Shown: piece by piece, positions 6,836 through 15,550 of the stretch
Layout of the letters: each line of letters begins with the position of its first letter
Numbering within the stretch: position 1 is the stretch's first letter
Assembly (NCBI GenBank): GCA_947382875.1
Contig: CANDBG010000031.1
Location: 1 to 32,219 of the forward strand
Direction: 5' to 3'
Length of the DNA: 32,219 nt
Source: an uncultured Oscillibacter sp.
Lineage (GTDB): Bacteria; Bacillota; Clostridia; Oscillospirales; Oscillospiraceae
The notes under the pieces: model-generated
Seen by the model: only the letters and a program-made list of their open reading frames with translations
What the model was told of the DNA's origin: nothing
Database searches by the model: none
Position numbers and translations under genes: made by a program

Positions 6836-8227
6836 TCAGCCGCTTTTCGGCGGCTTCATCTGCCTGGACACCGACAGAATAATTCCCATTTCCGCCAACT
6901 GAATTGTAAGGGCGGTGCCCCCATAGCTGAAAAACGGAAGGGAGATTCCGGTCGTGGGCAGCAGACCCGACACGACGCCGATGTTCAAAAATGTCTGCAT
7001 CGCAACCAGCGTCGTGATGCCGACCACCATCAAACTGCCGAACCGGTCGTAGGCGTGCAGGGCAATCCAATAGCCCCGCAGGATCAGTGCCGCAAACAGC
7101 AGCATGATGATCGCCGCCCCGATCAAACCCAGTTCCTCGCAGATGATTGCAAAAATGAAATCGTTGTGTTCCTCCGGTAAGTACATGAACTTCTGTCGGC
7201 TCTTTCCCAAGCCTACGCCAAGCAGTCCGCCGGAACCAATCGTTATCAGGCTTTGCGACAGCTGATAGCCCTTGTCTTGGGCGTCCGCCCAGGGATTGCG
7301 CCAGTATTCAATACGAGATGTATTATATCCAATGACGAACAACACAAAGTATACCATGCCGCCCGCCGCGCCTAACGCACCGATGACCCAGGCCCAGTTT
7401 ATGCCGCCTACCAGCATCATGGCCGCGCCTGCGCCCAGAATCAGCAGCGCGCCGGACAAATGCGGTTCCATGCCAACCAGACCCGCCGTCGCAATCAGCA
7501 TCACCGCATACGGCAGAATGCCAAATCGGAACGTGTGCATTTTGTCTTTCTTCATGGAAATGCTGTCGGCAAAATACACGACAATGGCCGCTTTGGCGAC
7601 CTCTGACGGCTGAAACCGAAAGCCCGGCGTTCCCAGCCAGCGGGTCGCGTTGTTGATCGTCACAGCCAACGGGTTGTGCGGAATCAGGAGAAACACCAGC
7701 ATTACCAGGGAGACGTACAGCAGCGGCTTTGCCGCGCCGCGGAAACGCTGGTAGTTAATTTTACCGATGAAGAACATTCCCGCAATTCCCATCACGACAA
7801 AAACGGCCTGTCGTTTGAAATAATACAGCGGGTTTTGCTCCTCGTAGTACGCAGAGGGGAAACTTGCTGACAGCATCATCACTAAGCCGATGGCCGTCAG
7901 CAGAAACACCAGAAGACAAAAGGGCAAATCAATTGGTCCTTTGGCACGTTCCCGACTCTCCTCCTCCAACAGCAGACGGTGCTGACGGCGCTCCTGCCGA
8001 GCCAGAGCCTCCTCCCGCGTCAGGGGACGGCGGCGGGGTTTTGACGGCTTCCTTGGCGGCGCGTAGGGCGGCGCATATCCGCCGTGAACGCTGCTCTTGG
8101 AGGGCGGCCTGCGCTGCGGAGGCGGCGGCTTATGTGCCGTCTTCCGCTGCTGCGGGGGCGGCTTGCGCGACGGCTTCCGCTGGTTCGGCGGACGGCGGCG
8201 CGCCGTGGAATCGTTGTATCCTGCCAA
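6836..8227 (-). CDS. ftsW: FtsW/SpoVE-type peptidoglycan polymerase with long basic N-terminal tail
   Basis: SEDS-family glycosyltransferase that polymerises lipid II at the septum together with its class B PBP partner. 463 residues. The start is TTG 8227, supported by AAGGAGGG seven bases upstream. The first 95 or so residues are cytoplasmic, rich in Pro, Arg, Lys and Gln (KPPPQQRKTAHKPPPPQRR). The first membrane helix starts near 100. Family motifs include NNATRWLG, FQPSEVAKAAIV, the large loop with GYQLSQSLITIGSGGLLGVGLGKS, EEHNDFIFAIICEELG and the C-terminal GISLPFFSYGGTALT. Family members normally begin close to the first helix, so the tail is an unusual addition. Whether it serves vegetative division (FtsW) or sporulation (SpoVE) cannot be separated by sequence; the cluster position fits either. 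Confidence 0.93.
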   Translation of the reverse strand: MAGYNDSTARRRPPNQRKPSRKPPPQQRKTAHKPPPPQRRPPSKSSVHGGYAPPYAPPRKPSKPRRRPLTREEALARQERRQHRLLLEEESRERAKGPIDLPFCLLVFLLTAIGLVMMLSASFPSAYYEEQNPLYYFKRQAVFVVMGIAGMFFIGKINYQRFRGAAKPLLYVSLVMLVFLLIPHNPLAVTINNATRWLGTPGFRFQPSEVAKAAIVVYFADSISMKKDKMHTFRFGILPYAVMLIATAGLVGMEPHLSGALLILGAGAAMMLVGGINWAWVIGALGAAGGMVYFVLFVIGYNTSRIEYWRNPWADAQDKGYQLSQSLITIGSGGLLGVGLGKSRQKFMYLPEEHNDFIFAIICEELGLIGAAIIMLLFAALILRGYWIALHAYDRFGSLMVVGITTLVAMQTFLNIGVVSGLLPTTGISLPFFSYGGTALTIQLAEMGIILSVSRQMKPPKSG

Positions 8228-8279
8228 GCAGTCTCCCTCCTTTCCGGGTTTTCGAGCGTTTCATGAATTCCAATACAGC

Positions 8280-9281
8280 TTACGTCCGGCCCTGAATCCC
8301 CAGCCACGCCAGAATACAGAACACCAGCGTAATGCCGGAAAAAACCGTTACCAGTTTCGCCTCGCTCCACCCGGAGAGTTCCAGATGGTGATGCAGCGGG
8401 GCCATTTTGAAAAAGCGTTTTCCATGAGTTGCCTTGTAGTACGTGACCTGAATAATGTCCGACAGCGTTTCCGCAATGTAGACGATTCCCACGGGAATCA
8501 GAATCAACGGCATATCCATTGCAAAGGCCAGAGCTGCAACCGCTCCGCCTAAAAACAGACTTCCCGTGTCGCCCATGAACACCTTGGCCGGATGGTGGTT
8601 GTAGACAAAAAACGCCGCAAGCCCGCCCGCCAATGCCGCCGGAAACAGACACAGCGGCGTCAGCCTCCACTGAACGGCGGTCACGGTGAAAAATACCATC
8701 ACCACAAACGTCACGCTGCACGCCTGGCCGTCAATGCCGTCCGTCAGGTTGACCGCATTCACACAGCCTACGATCACAAACGCGGCGAAAATGAGGTATA
8801 CAATCCAATTGATGGAAAAGGTTATGTTGAAAAATGGAATATAAAGGGCATTGGTCAGCAGTCCTTCGTAACGCATCAGGCTCAAAAACACCACCGCCGC
8901 CGCCAGCTGCAAAATGAATTTCTGACGGGCTGTCAGGCCCTCGTTCTGGTGCTGCCGGACCTTGCGGTAATCATCCACAAAGCCGATCAATCCGAAAATC
9001 AGCGCAAACAGATACACATACAAATGAGTGAAGCCGCCTTCCAGCATCTGCTTCCAGCCCAGTACGAAAATCGTTATGCCGGCGCCGATGATGAACATGA
9101 TGCCGCCCATGGTGGGAGTCCCGGATTTCCCGGCGTGCCACGTGGGACCGTCTTTCCGGATCTCCTGTCCAGCTTTCAGCTTCCGCAGCTCCGCCACTAC
9201 AAATTTTCCAATCACGACCGACAGTACAAAACTGACTCCCAATGCCAGCAGTACCGCCGTAATCAGTGTGCTGCTCTCCAT
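8280..9281 (-). CDS. mraY: Phospho-N-acetylmuramoyl-pentapeptide transferase MraY
   Basis: Polytopic membrane enzyme that transfers phospho-MurNAc-pentapeptide to undecaprenyl phosphate, forming lipid I. 333 residues, normal length, about ten membrane helices. Catalytic-site motifs are intact: GFVDDYRKV with the DD pair, NAVNLTDGIDG, and GDTGSLFLGG, followed by the histidine-rich APLHHHLE loop. Start ATG 9281 follows GGAGAGAGGGAGAG. It starts 20 bases after the end of murE with no murF between them, and is followed 52 bases later by ftsW. Confidence 0.98.
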   Translation of the reverse strand: MESSTLITAVLLALGVSFVLSVVIGKFVVAELRKLKAGQEIRKDGPTWHAGKSGTPTMGGIMFIIGAGITIFVLGWKQMLEGGFTHLYVYLFALIFGLIGFVDDYRKVRQHQNEGLTARQKFILQLAAAVVFLSLMRYEGLLTNALYIPFFNITFSINWIVYLIFAAFVIVGCVNAVNLTDGIDGQACSVTFVVMVFFTVTAVQWRLTPLCLFPAALAGGLAAFFVYNHHPAKVFMGDTGSLFLGGAVAALAFAMDMPLILIPVGIVYIAETLSDIIQVTYYKATHGKRFFKMAPLHHHLELSGWSEAKLVTVFSGITLVFCILAWLGIQGRT

Positions 9282-9301
9282 ATCTCTCCCTCTCTCCTGC
9301 G

Positions 9302-10747
9302 TCAGATTCCGCGGGCCAGGCAGTCCGCGACAATCTCCCGTTCGTCCATGTGATGCTTTACGTGGTTTACCTCTTGATAGGTCTCATGGCCTTTGCCGCA
9401 GAGAACAAGGATATCCCCCGCCTCGGCGTGGTCCATGGCCCAGTGGATGGCCTCGATGCGGTCCTCAATGACCGTGTAAGGCGTGCCGGTTCCTTCCAGA
9501 CCCGGCAGAATGTCCGCAATGATGTCCGCCGGACGCTCGGTCCGGGGGTTGTCGGTGGTGACGATGAGAAAATCTGCGTTTTCTGCCGCCGCACGCCCCA
9601 TTTTCGGACGCTTCGTCCGGTCCCGATCTCCGCCGCAGCCAAACAGTGCAACCGTCCGGCCCCTGGCGAAGCCCTGCACCGACGACAAAACGTTAATCAG
9701 GCCGTCGGGACTGTGGGCGTAGTCAATCAGAATTGTGTAATTTTTTCCGGGTGTCGGCACGACCTCTACCCGGCCCTTGACCGGCGGCGTTTCCGCCAGA
9801 GCGGCGGCGCTCTCCGACAAGGGAATGCCCAGCGTCAACGCCGCACCTAGTACATCCAAGGTATTGCAGACCATGAAATGTCCGGGGATGTTCACCCGGA
9901 CCGGTACACGGTCCGTTTTCGTTACGGCGGTGAAAGCGATGTGATCGGAAGCCAATTCCACGTTTTCCGCCCGCAGGTCCGCCTCGGCGTCCTCCGCGTA
10001 GGTGAAAACCTTACACGTGGCCTTTTCCAGCAGACGCGCCGTCCAAGGGTCTCCGGCGTTCACAACGCCTGTACCGCAGTTCCGGAACAGCAGCGCCTTT
10101 GCCGCACAGTACTCCTCCATGGTTCCATGGAAGTCCAGGTGGTCCTGCGTCAGATTTGTAAACACACCGACCGCGTACGGAACGCCATACACCCGGTCCA
10201 GCGACAGGGCGTGGGAGGAAACCTCCATGACCACGTGCGTACAGCCCGCATCGCGCATCTGCGCAAACAAACGCTGAAGCTCAAAGGATTCCGGCGTCGT
10301 GCGCTCGGTGGGAATGACTTCCTCTCCAATCATATTCTGGTTTGTGCCAATCAATCCCACTTTTTTGCCCTGACGCTCCAAAACCGCCTTGAGCAAATAC
10401 GTCGTTGTCGTTTTTCCGTTGGTGCCCGTGACGCCGATCATGATCATGGACTCCGCGGGATGGCCGAAGAAATTCGCTCCCGCCACTGCCAGCGCCCGGC
10501 GGGAATCCGCTACCTGTACATAGGGTATCTTCCCCTCCGGGGGCGTCTGGCAGAGCACGGCAGCCGCGCCTGCCTCCATCGCCTTGGAGATAAATGCGTG
10601 TCCGTCCGCGGAAAAACCGGACATGGCGACAAATAAGTCGCCAGGCTTCGTGTTTCGTGAATCGTAGCTCACGCCAGAAATTGCCTGTTCCATGTCCGCC
10701 GTAGCGGAGAGGATTTCCAGGTCCTTCAGCAATTCTCTTAATGTCAT
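9302..10747 (-). CDS. murE: UDP-MurNAc-L-Ala-D-Glu:meso-diaminopimelate ligase MurE
   Basis: Cytoplasmic ATP-dependent ligase adding the third residue of the stem peptide. 481 residues from ATG 10747, preceded by GGGAGG. The Mur ligase P-loop GTNGKT is at 108-113 and EVSSHALSL follows. In the C-terminal domain DNPR at 399-402 is the signature of meso-DAP-specific MurE (lysine enzymes carry other residues), so the wall is predicted to be DAP-type. It lies between the PBP gene and mraY. A candidate internal promoter (10783-10811) lies in the 105-base gap upstream, so murE and later genes may also be expressed apart from the mraZ promoter. Confidence 0.97.
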   Translation of the reverse strand: MTLRELLKDLEILSATADMEQAISGVSYDSRNTKPGDLFVAMSGFSADGHAFISKAMEAGAAAVLCQTPPEGKIPYVQVADSRRALAVAGANFFGHPAESMIMIGVTGTNGKTTTTYLLKAVLERQGKKVGLIGTNQNMIGEEVIPTERTTPESFELQRLFAQMRDAGCTHVVMEVSSHALSLDRVYGVPYAVGVFTNLTQDHLDFHGTMEEYCAAKALLFRNCGTGVVNAGDPWTARLLEKATCKVFTYAEDAEADLRAENVELASDHIAFTAVTKTDRVPVRVNIPGHFMVCNTLDVLGAALTLGIPLSESAAALAETPPVKGRVEVVPTPGKNYTILIDYAHSPDGLINVLSSVQGFARGRTVALFGCGGDRDRTKRPKMGRAAAENADFLIVTTDNPRTERPADIIADILPGLEGTGTPYTVIEDRIEAIHWAMDHAEAGDILVLCGKGHETYQEVNHVKHHMDEREIVADCLARGI

Positions 10748-10782
10748 ACGTCCATCCTCCCTTTCCAAAATGCGCCACGGCT

Positions 10783-10811
10783 ATTATAAACAGGATGTCT
10801 TTGAATGTATA
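10783..10811 (-). promoter_or_regulatory. Candidate internal promoter before murE
   Basis: Minus strand: TATACA (-35, 10806-10811; four of six consensus bases), 17-base spacer, perfect TATAAT (-10, 10783-10788). It lies in the gap between the PBP stop and murE and could uncouple the precursor genes from mraZ control. Confidence 0.5.
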
Positions 10812-10852
10812 CGGTGAAATCCGCCAAAAACCGCGGAACTGCCAACCGCTTT

Positions 10853-13309
10853 CTAATCCAAAACGGAACTGTCGCCAAAACGGACCGTCACCACGCTGCC
10901 CGCTTCCAGCTCCGTGCCCTCCGGACGGTCCTGGGAAATTGCGTGAACATTACCGGAACTTGTGCTCGTGGTGCCTGCGACCCGCATGATCAGACCCGCG
11001 TTGGTCAAAAGACGGTTTGCTTCCGCCGCCGTCTTTCCCACCACGTTTGGAACCTTGCACAGTGTTTCCGTTTTTTCTTCGCCCAGGTACAGCACCACCG
11101 TCGCGTTGTTCGGCACAATCGCGCCGCCCGCCGGGGTCTGGTCCGTTACAACGCTGCCGCTGCCGATGGTCCGGAAGGTAAAACCGGCGTTTTCAAGGCG
11201 GGTTCCCGCATCCAGCGCCGCCATGTCCACTACATACGGAACCGCTGCGTCCGCGCCTTCCATTTCCTCGGCGGTGTAATCCGGTTCCAGTCCCAGAATC
11301 GGCAGAATTTCGCTCATAATCTGACTGCCTACCGGCGCCACCATCTGGCCGCCGGAGGGATATGTTCCCGTCGTACGGCTGGGGGTGTCCATTGTGAGCA
11401 GCATGATGTACTGCGGGTCGTCCACCGGGGCAAAGCACATGAAGGACACAATAATGTCGCCCTTCGGATTGTCCGGCGTCGCGCTGCCGGTTTTATCCGC
11501 CGTGCCGGTTTTGCCGCCGATGCGGTAGCCGGCTACTTGGCCGTTTTTGCCGCTGCCTGCCGATACCACATATTCCAGACACTCCCGCACCTTGGCCGAC
11601 GTTTCCTCGCTGATGACCTGCCGGATGCACTTGGGTTCACGCTGCTGAAGCACGTTGCCCTCGCTGTCCAGCACCTGGTCGACGATATACGGCTCATAAA
11701 GGTAGCCGCCGTTGACACAGGCCGCCTGCGCCCGAATCAGCGCAATCGGCGTTACGTTGAAGGTCTGGCCAAAGGAGTATGTCGCCAGGGAGACGATGTT
11801 GGAATTGAAATTCTTTTCCGAGGCAAAAATCCCCTGCACTTCCCCGATCATGTCAACGTTGGTTTTTTCCATCAGACCGAAGGATTTCAGGTATTTGTAG
11901 TAAGTTTGCGTTCCGATTTTCAGACCGATGTTCACAAACGCCGGGTTGCAGGAATTGCCTACGGCCTCTTTCAGAATTTGGTGTCCGTGGCCCGACCGCT
12001 TGGAACAGTTAATCGGTTTATCCCAGCCCTTGACCGTAATGGAACCGTTGCACTGGAAAGTGGAATTCATGTCAATCAATCCTTCTTCCAGCGCCGTCGC
12101 CAGGGTGATGGGCTTGAAGGTGGAACCCGGTTCATATGTCGAGTCAATGCACTTGTTCCGCCATTGGGTCTGTACGGCGGTGCTTTTGACCTTCGCTACC
12201 GCTTCGTTATAGTCTTCTTCTGTCTCGTAGGAGCTTCTGGTCTTTTCCAGTTCCGCCAGTTCACGATTCATCTTTTCTTCCAGTTTCGTGTCATACAGCA
12301 CACCGGACTGGTTCGCATCGTAATTCGGATACGACGCCATCCCCAGAATCGCGCCGGAATTCACATCCATGACAAGCCCCGTGCCGCCGTTGGCCGCGCT
12401 GAACTTGCTCAGCATGGATTCGATATTTTTTTCCAGCGCCATCTGGACGTTAATATCAATGGTCAGAACCAGGTCGTTTCCGTTTTCCGCGTCAAATAAC
12501 TGCTCATACTGAAACAGAAGGGGCGTTTCACTGCGGTTGATCTTCGCGGAAACCGACATTCCGGCGGTGCCGGAGAGCTCGCCTTCATATTTGGCTTCCA
12601 GGCCCACGCCGCCCTTGTTCTCACTGTTCACAAAGCCAAGGACGTTGGCCGCCATTGTGTTGTATGGATAATACCGTTTGGAATCCAGTTCCAGAAAAAC
12701 GCCGGTGAGGGGCCGCCAGTTATCGGTAATTTCGTTGCCCTCGTCGTCAATTTCGCCGTTAATGAACCGGCGCACCTCGTCGGCCATTTCCCGCTCCACT
12801 TTGCTTCGTACCACGCAGTATTCCCAGCTGGTACGTTCCAGCATGGCTGCAATGCGTTCCGGTTCCATTTCCAGAATCCGGCCAAGTCCGCGGGCGATGT
12901 ACGCCTGATCCAGAATCTCCGGGGGCGTGTACGATTTTCCATTTTGAGCAGCTTTTTCCGCCGCGGCCTTTTGGGAATCCTTCTGGCTGGTTACAAACCG
13001 GTCAACCCGCATCGGGTCCACGCAGACGGTCTCCGCCGTGGCGGAAATCGCCAGGACGTTGTGGTTTTTATCGTAAATCGTCCCCCGGGACGCCGCTACC
13101 GGTAATTTCAGCGTCTGCTGCTTTACCGCCCGCGCCAGCATCTCCTGGTGACGGTTGATTTGCAGGTCGTACAGTCTTACAAACAACAGCACAAACGTTC
13201 CTACGCCCAGCAAAGCCATCAGCAGAATCGTCCGTCCCCGGATAATCTGGTTGGCCCGCCGGGCCGCTTCGCTTTTCCGGCTGCCGTTTTTCGAGGGTCT
13301 GAGCGCCAT
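10853..13309 (-). CDS. Class B penicillin-binding protein with two PASTA domains (SpoVD/FtsI type)
   Basis: D,D-transpeptidase that cross-links septal or spore peptidoglycan, anchored by one helix (28-50) behind a basic cytoplasmic tail. 818 residues. The dimerisation/pedestal domain starts at ASRGTIYD (73-80). The transpeptidase motifs are STFK (Ser396-Lys399), SCN (453-455) and KTGT (600-603). Two PASTA repeats lie at about 689-745 and 750-813. A charged insertion (about 340-380) precedes the catalytic serine. PASTA repeats are typical of SpoVD and of Firmicute division PBPs, and only one class B PBP is in this cluster, so I leave the symbol open. Start ATG 13309 follows AAGGAGG. The partner SEDS enzyme is the ftsW product downstream. 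Confidence 0.95.
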   Translation of the reverse strand: MALRPSKNGSRKSEAARRANQIIRGRTILLMALLGVGTFVLLFVRLYDLQINRHQEMLARAVKQQTLKLPVAASRGTIYDKNHNVLAISATAETVCVDPMRVDRFVTSQKDSQKAAAEKAAQNGKSYTPPEILDQAYIARGLGRILEMEPERIAAMLERTSWEYCVVRSKVEREMADEVRRFINGEIDDEGNEITDNWRPLTGVFLELDSKRYYPYNTMAANVLGFVNSENKGGVGLEAKYEGELSGTAGMSVSAKINRSETPLLFQYEQLFDAENGNDLVLTIDINVQMALEKNIESMLSKFSAANGGTGLVMDVNSGAILGMASYPNYDANQSGVLYDTKLEEKMNRELAELEKTRSSYETEEDYNEAVAKVKSTAVQTQWRNKCIDSTYEPGSTFKPITLATALEEGLIDMNSTFQCNGSITVKGWDKPINCSKRSGHGHQILKEAVGNSCNPAFVNIGLKIGTQTYYKYLKSFGLMEKTNVDMIGEVQGIFASEKNFNSNIVSLATYSFGQTFNVTPIALIRAQAACVNGGYLYEPYIVDQVLDSEGNVLQQREPKCIRQVISEETSAKVRECLEYVVSAGSGKNGQVAGYRIGGKTGTADKTGSATPDNPKGDIIVSFMCFAPVDDPQYIMLLTMDTPSRTTGTYPSGGQMVAPVGSQIMSEILPILGLEPDYTAEEMEGADAAVPYVVDMAALDAGTRLENAGFTFRTIGSGSVVTDQTPAGGAIVPNNATVVLYLGEEKTETLCKVPNVVGKTAAEANRLLTNAGLIMRVAGTTSTSSGNVHAISQDRPEGTELEAGSVVTVRFGDSSVLD

Positions 13310-13417
13310 AATGTTCCTCCTTCAAGGGTTCCGTGTTTCGCCGGACAGTCTCGCCGTCCGTTCCGGGATGGAATCAGGGAGCAAGAAGACGCTTTCTTCT
13401 CACTCCCCGCCAGTCCC

Positions 13418-13423
13418 ATTATA
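13418..13423 (-). promoter_or_regulatory. Isolated -10 box before the PBP gene
   Basis: Perfect TATAAT on the minus strand in the 123-base gap between ftsL and the PBP gene, but no acceptable -35 at 16-18 bases and no TGn extension. It may be a weak internal promoter or chance. Confidence 0.2.
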
Positions 13424-13432
13424 GTGCGGCAG

Positions 13433-13984
13433 TCAGTCGAAATATTCCACTACCGCGTATACGCCATGGTTCAAGGCTGTGAGCAGGCGGCGCAGCAGGC
13501 CGGGTTCTTCCTTGTCATACGCCATTGCGCGGTCCCCGCCGGACATATCCAGATGATAGAGCTGTCCGCTGCTGGGCTTGCGCATCCCGGCGGCCTCCGC
13601 CGCCTCCTTCACCGTCGCCATGTCAAACATCTGCTCATACTGGGCTGTCAAAACCACATTTTCCGTTTCCAGTTCCTGCAATTCATTCTGCAGGTGCACC
13701 ATCTCCGAAGACAGCATAGTCAGCTGCACGTAACTCAGCAGCACCAGCACGGACAGCACGCCCACCGCCGCCGCGCCAACTGCCGCAAACTTCGACACAT
13801 ACTGTCGTTCCCGGAGATGCACGCGGACGGCGCTGCGGATTTTGGCCGCCTGTTTTTGTTTCGGAGGAGCCTCTCCCGCGTGACGCAGCTCCCGTTCCCG
13901 GACCGCCCAATCCAAATCATGGGCAAGACTTCCGTCCACGCTCCGTCCGTTCTGATACCGCAGGTTCCGTGCCGCTGATGCCAT
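13433..13984 (-). CDS. ftsL: FtsL-like septum formation initiator
   Basis: Small bitopic divisome protein that forms a coiled coil with a DivIC/FtsB-type partner and activates FtsW and its PBP. 183 residues from ATG 13984, which follows AAAGGAGGAATC. Residues 1-60 are hydrophilic and basic. One helix lies at about 65-86 (AAAVGVLSVLVLLSYVQL). A leucine-rich coiled coil (LQNELQELETENVVLTAQYEQM) follows, then a charged tail. FtsL proteins are poorly conserved, so the call rests on topology and position between rsmH and the PBP gene. At 183 residues it is longer than the usual 100-130. Confidence 0.83.
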   Translation of the reverse strand: MASAARNLRYQNGRSVDGSLAHDLDWAVRERELRHAGEAPPKQKQAAKIRSAVRVHLRERQYVSKFAAVGAAAVGVLSVLVLLSYVQLTMLSSEMVHLQNELQELETENVVLTAQYEQMFDMATVKEAAEAAGMRKPSSGQLYHLDMSGGDRAMAYDKEEPGLLRRLLTALNHGVYAVVEYFD

Positions 13985-14043
13985 AGGGGATTCCTCCTTT
14001 CAACTCAAAGTCTTTTGTGAATTCCGTGCGCCTGCACATTTTT

Positions 14044-14982
14044 TCAAATATCGTCTCCCAGCTTCTCCGCGGTGCGGAGACGAGCGCTGCGCGCCCTGGG
14101 GTTGTCTGCAATTTCTTTTGCCGAGGGCGTTACCGGCTTTTGCAGCCGCAAAACCGGCTTTTTGCCGCATACGCACACTGGAAATTCCGGCGGGCATGTA
14201 CAGCCTTTTGCCAACGCCTGCATGGTCCGTTTTACGATCCGGTCTTCCAGGGAATGGAAGGTGATAACTGCTAACCGTCCGCCGGGAGACAGACGTTCCG
14301 CCGCCGCCTTTAACATGGGTTCCAACACATCCAGCTCGCCGTTGACTGCGATGCGCAGCGCCTGAAAGCTCCGTTTTGCGGGATGCTGCTTTTCCCGCAG
14401 CGCCGCCGGAGGCATGGCCGATTTGATTACATCTACCAGTTCCAGCGTCGTTTTGATGGGGCTAGTCTCCCGCCGCCGCGCAATCGCACGCGCAATCGCC
14501 GGGGCGTACCGCTCCTCGCCGTACTCGTACAAAATGCGCCGCAGCTCGCCGCAGCTCCAAGCATTTACGATTTCCCGCGCCGTCAGGGGCTTGTCCAAAT
14601 CCATTCGCATATCCAGGGGCGCGTCCTGCATATACGAAAAGCCCCGGGAGGCGTCGTCCAGCTGCGGGGAGGACACCCCCAGGTCGAAAAGCATCCCGTC
14701 GGCCCATGGCGTTCCGGTCTGCTCCATTACGGCGTTCAGCTCCGAAAAATTGCTGTGAACCAGCTTTACGCGATCCCGCCAGGGAGACAGCCGCTCCTCC
14801 GCCGCGTCCAGGGCCGCCTGGTCCTGATCAATGCAGATCAGGCGGCCGGTGGTCAGCCTTTGTGCAATTTCACGGGAGTGACCCGCCCGGCCCAGCGTGC
14901 CGTCAATATAAATTCCGTCCGGACGAATCTTTAGCGCTCGGATACTCTCGTCCAGCAAAACCGATTTGTGTTCGTATTCCAT
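14044..14982 (-). CDS. rsmH: 16S rRNA (cytosine1402-N4)-methyltransferase RsmH (MraW)
   Basis: SAM-dependent methylation of N4 of C1402 in the ribosomal P site. 312 residues, standard length. The N-terminus HKSVLLDESI and the SAM loop YIDGTLGRAGHSREI are typical; the family usually has GGAGHS, here GRAGHS. DLGVSSPQLDDASRGFSY and the C-terminal AVITFHSLEDRIVKRTM and the NPRARSARLR end confirm the family. Start ATG 14982 follows GGAGCTGAGAACC, six bases after the mraZ stop, so the two are translationally close. Confidence 0.97.
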   Translation of the reverse strand: MEYEHKSVLLDESIRALKIRPDGIYIDGTLGRAGHSREIAQRLTTGRLICIDQDQAALDAAEERLSPWRDRVKLVHSNFSELNAVMEQTGTPWADGMLFDLGVSSPQLDDASRGFSYMQDAPLDMRMDLDKPLTAREIVNAWSCGELRRILYEYGEERYAPAIARAIARRRETSPIKTTLELVDVIKSAMPPAALREKQHPAKRSFQALRIAVNGELDVLEPMLKAAAERLSPGGRLAVITFHSLEDRIVKRTMQALAKGCTCPPEFPVCVCGKKPVLRLQKPVTPSAKEIADNPRARSARLRTAEKLGDDI

Positions 14983-14988
14983 AGGTTC

Positions 14989-15432
14989 TCAGCTCCGATT
15001 GCGGCGGGCACGGGTCAGGGCGTCCAGGGCCGCCGCCATATCGCCTTCGGTCAGCATCTTCTGTTCCCGTTCCGCCCAGGCGGACTCGTCCCAGATTTCC
15101 GCAAAAGTGTTCAATCCGACGATGGTAGCCATTTTTTTCAGTCCTGCGTGGTTTCGGAGGTTCGCCGGAATCAGCACACGCCCCTGCCCGTCCGGCTCGC
15201 ACTGGATGGCGTTGGCGAACAGCAGCGTCAGCGCCCGGGCCTCAGTGTAAGACAGTTCGTCCATGTCTTCCGACATCTGCTCCCACTTGGCCTCCGGATA
15301 AATAGTCAGACAATGCTCGGCGCCTATGGTAATATAAAAGGTATCCCCCAGGGCTTCCCGCATGGCGGAGGGGATCACAAGGCGTCCTTTGGCGTCGATG
15401 CTGTTGTTGGACTTGCCCAGCAGCCGCTTCAC
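14989..15432 (-). CDS. mraZ: Transcriptional regulator MraZ
   Basis: DNA-binding regulator of the division/cell-wall cluster; multimers bind TGGG repeats in its own promoter. 147 residues with two SpoVT/AbrB-like halves: [13 protein letters not shown] near the N-terminus and [13 protein letters not shown] in the second half. Start is a GTG: 15432 has AGAAGG eight bases upstream, giving [16 protein letters not shown], close to the usual MraZ N-terminus. GTG 15441 (three codons longer) is possible but overlaps the SD. It is the first gene of the cluster, with promoter and operator at 15486-15550. Confidence 0.96.
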   Translation of the reverse strand: MKRLLGKSNNSIDAKGRLVIPSAMREALGDTFYITIGAEHCLTIYPEAKWEQMSEDMDELSYTEARALTLLFANAIQCEPDGQGRVLIPANLRNHAGLKKMATIVGLNTFAEIWDESAWAEREQKMLTEGDMAAALDALTRARRNRS

Positions 15433-15487
15433 GACGCCCACCTTCTTTCCATTTTCGGTGAGAAGATGGAATTTCGTGACACTTGTC

Positions 15488-15513
15488 CACCCATTCCCCC
15501 ACTTCTTCCCACC
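15488..15513 (-). promoter_or_regulatory. mraZ: MraZ-box repeats (operator)
   Basis: On the minus strand, TGGG occurs at 15508-15511, 15498-15501 and 15490-15493. The first two steps are 10 bases and the third is 8. MraZ is known to bind TGGG repeats spaced at about 10 bases. They lie just downstream of the -10, over the transcript start and early leader, where binding would repress. Autoregulation is inferred. Confidence 0.75.
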
Positions 15514-15521
15514 TGACTACG

Positions 15522-15550
15522 AGTATAAGCAAAAGAATCTGGAATTGCAA
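15522..15550 (-). promoter_or_regulatory. Sigma-A promoter of the division/cell-wall cluster
   Basis: Minus strand TTGCAA (-35, 15545-15550), 17-base spacer, TATACT (-10, 15522-15527), followed immediately by the MraZ-box repeats. It transcribes mraZ and, presumably, everything down to ftsQ. Confidence 0.8.

Noticed and set aside
10805-12499. Very long plus-strand open frame opposite the PBP gene
   Set aside because: Entirely antisense to a well-supported class B PBP with all catalytic motifs; no SD and no recognisable domain. It is a by-product of codon bias in GC-rich sequence.
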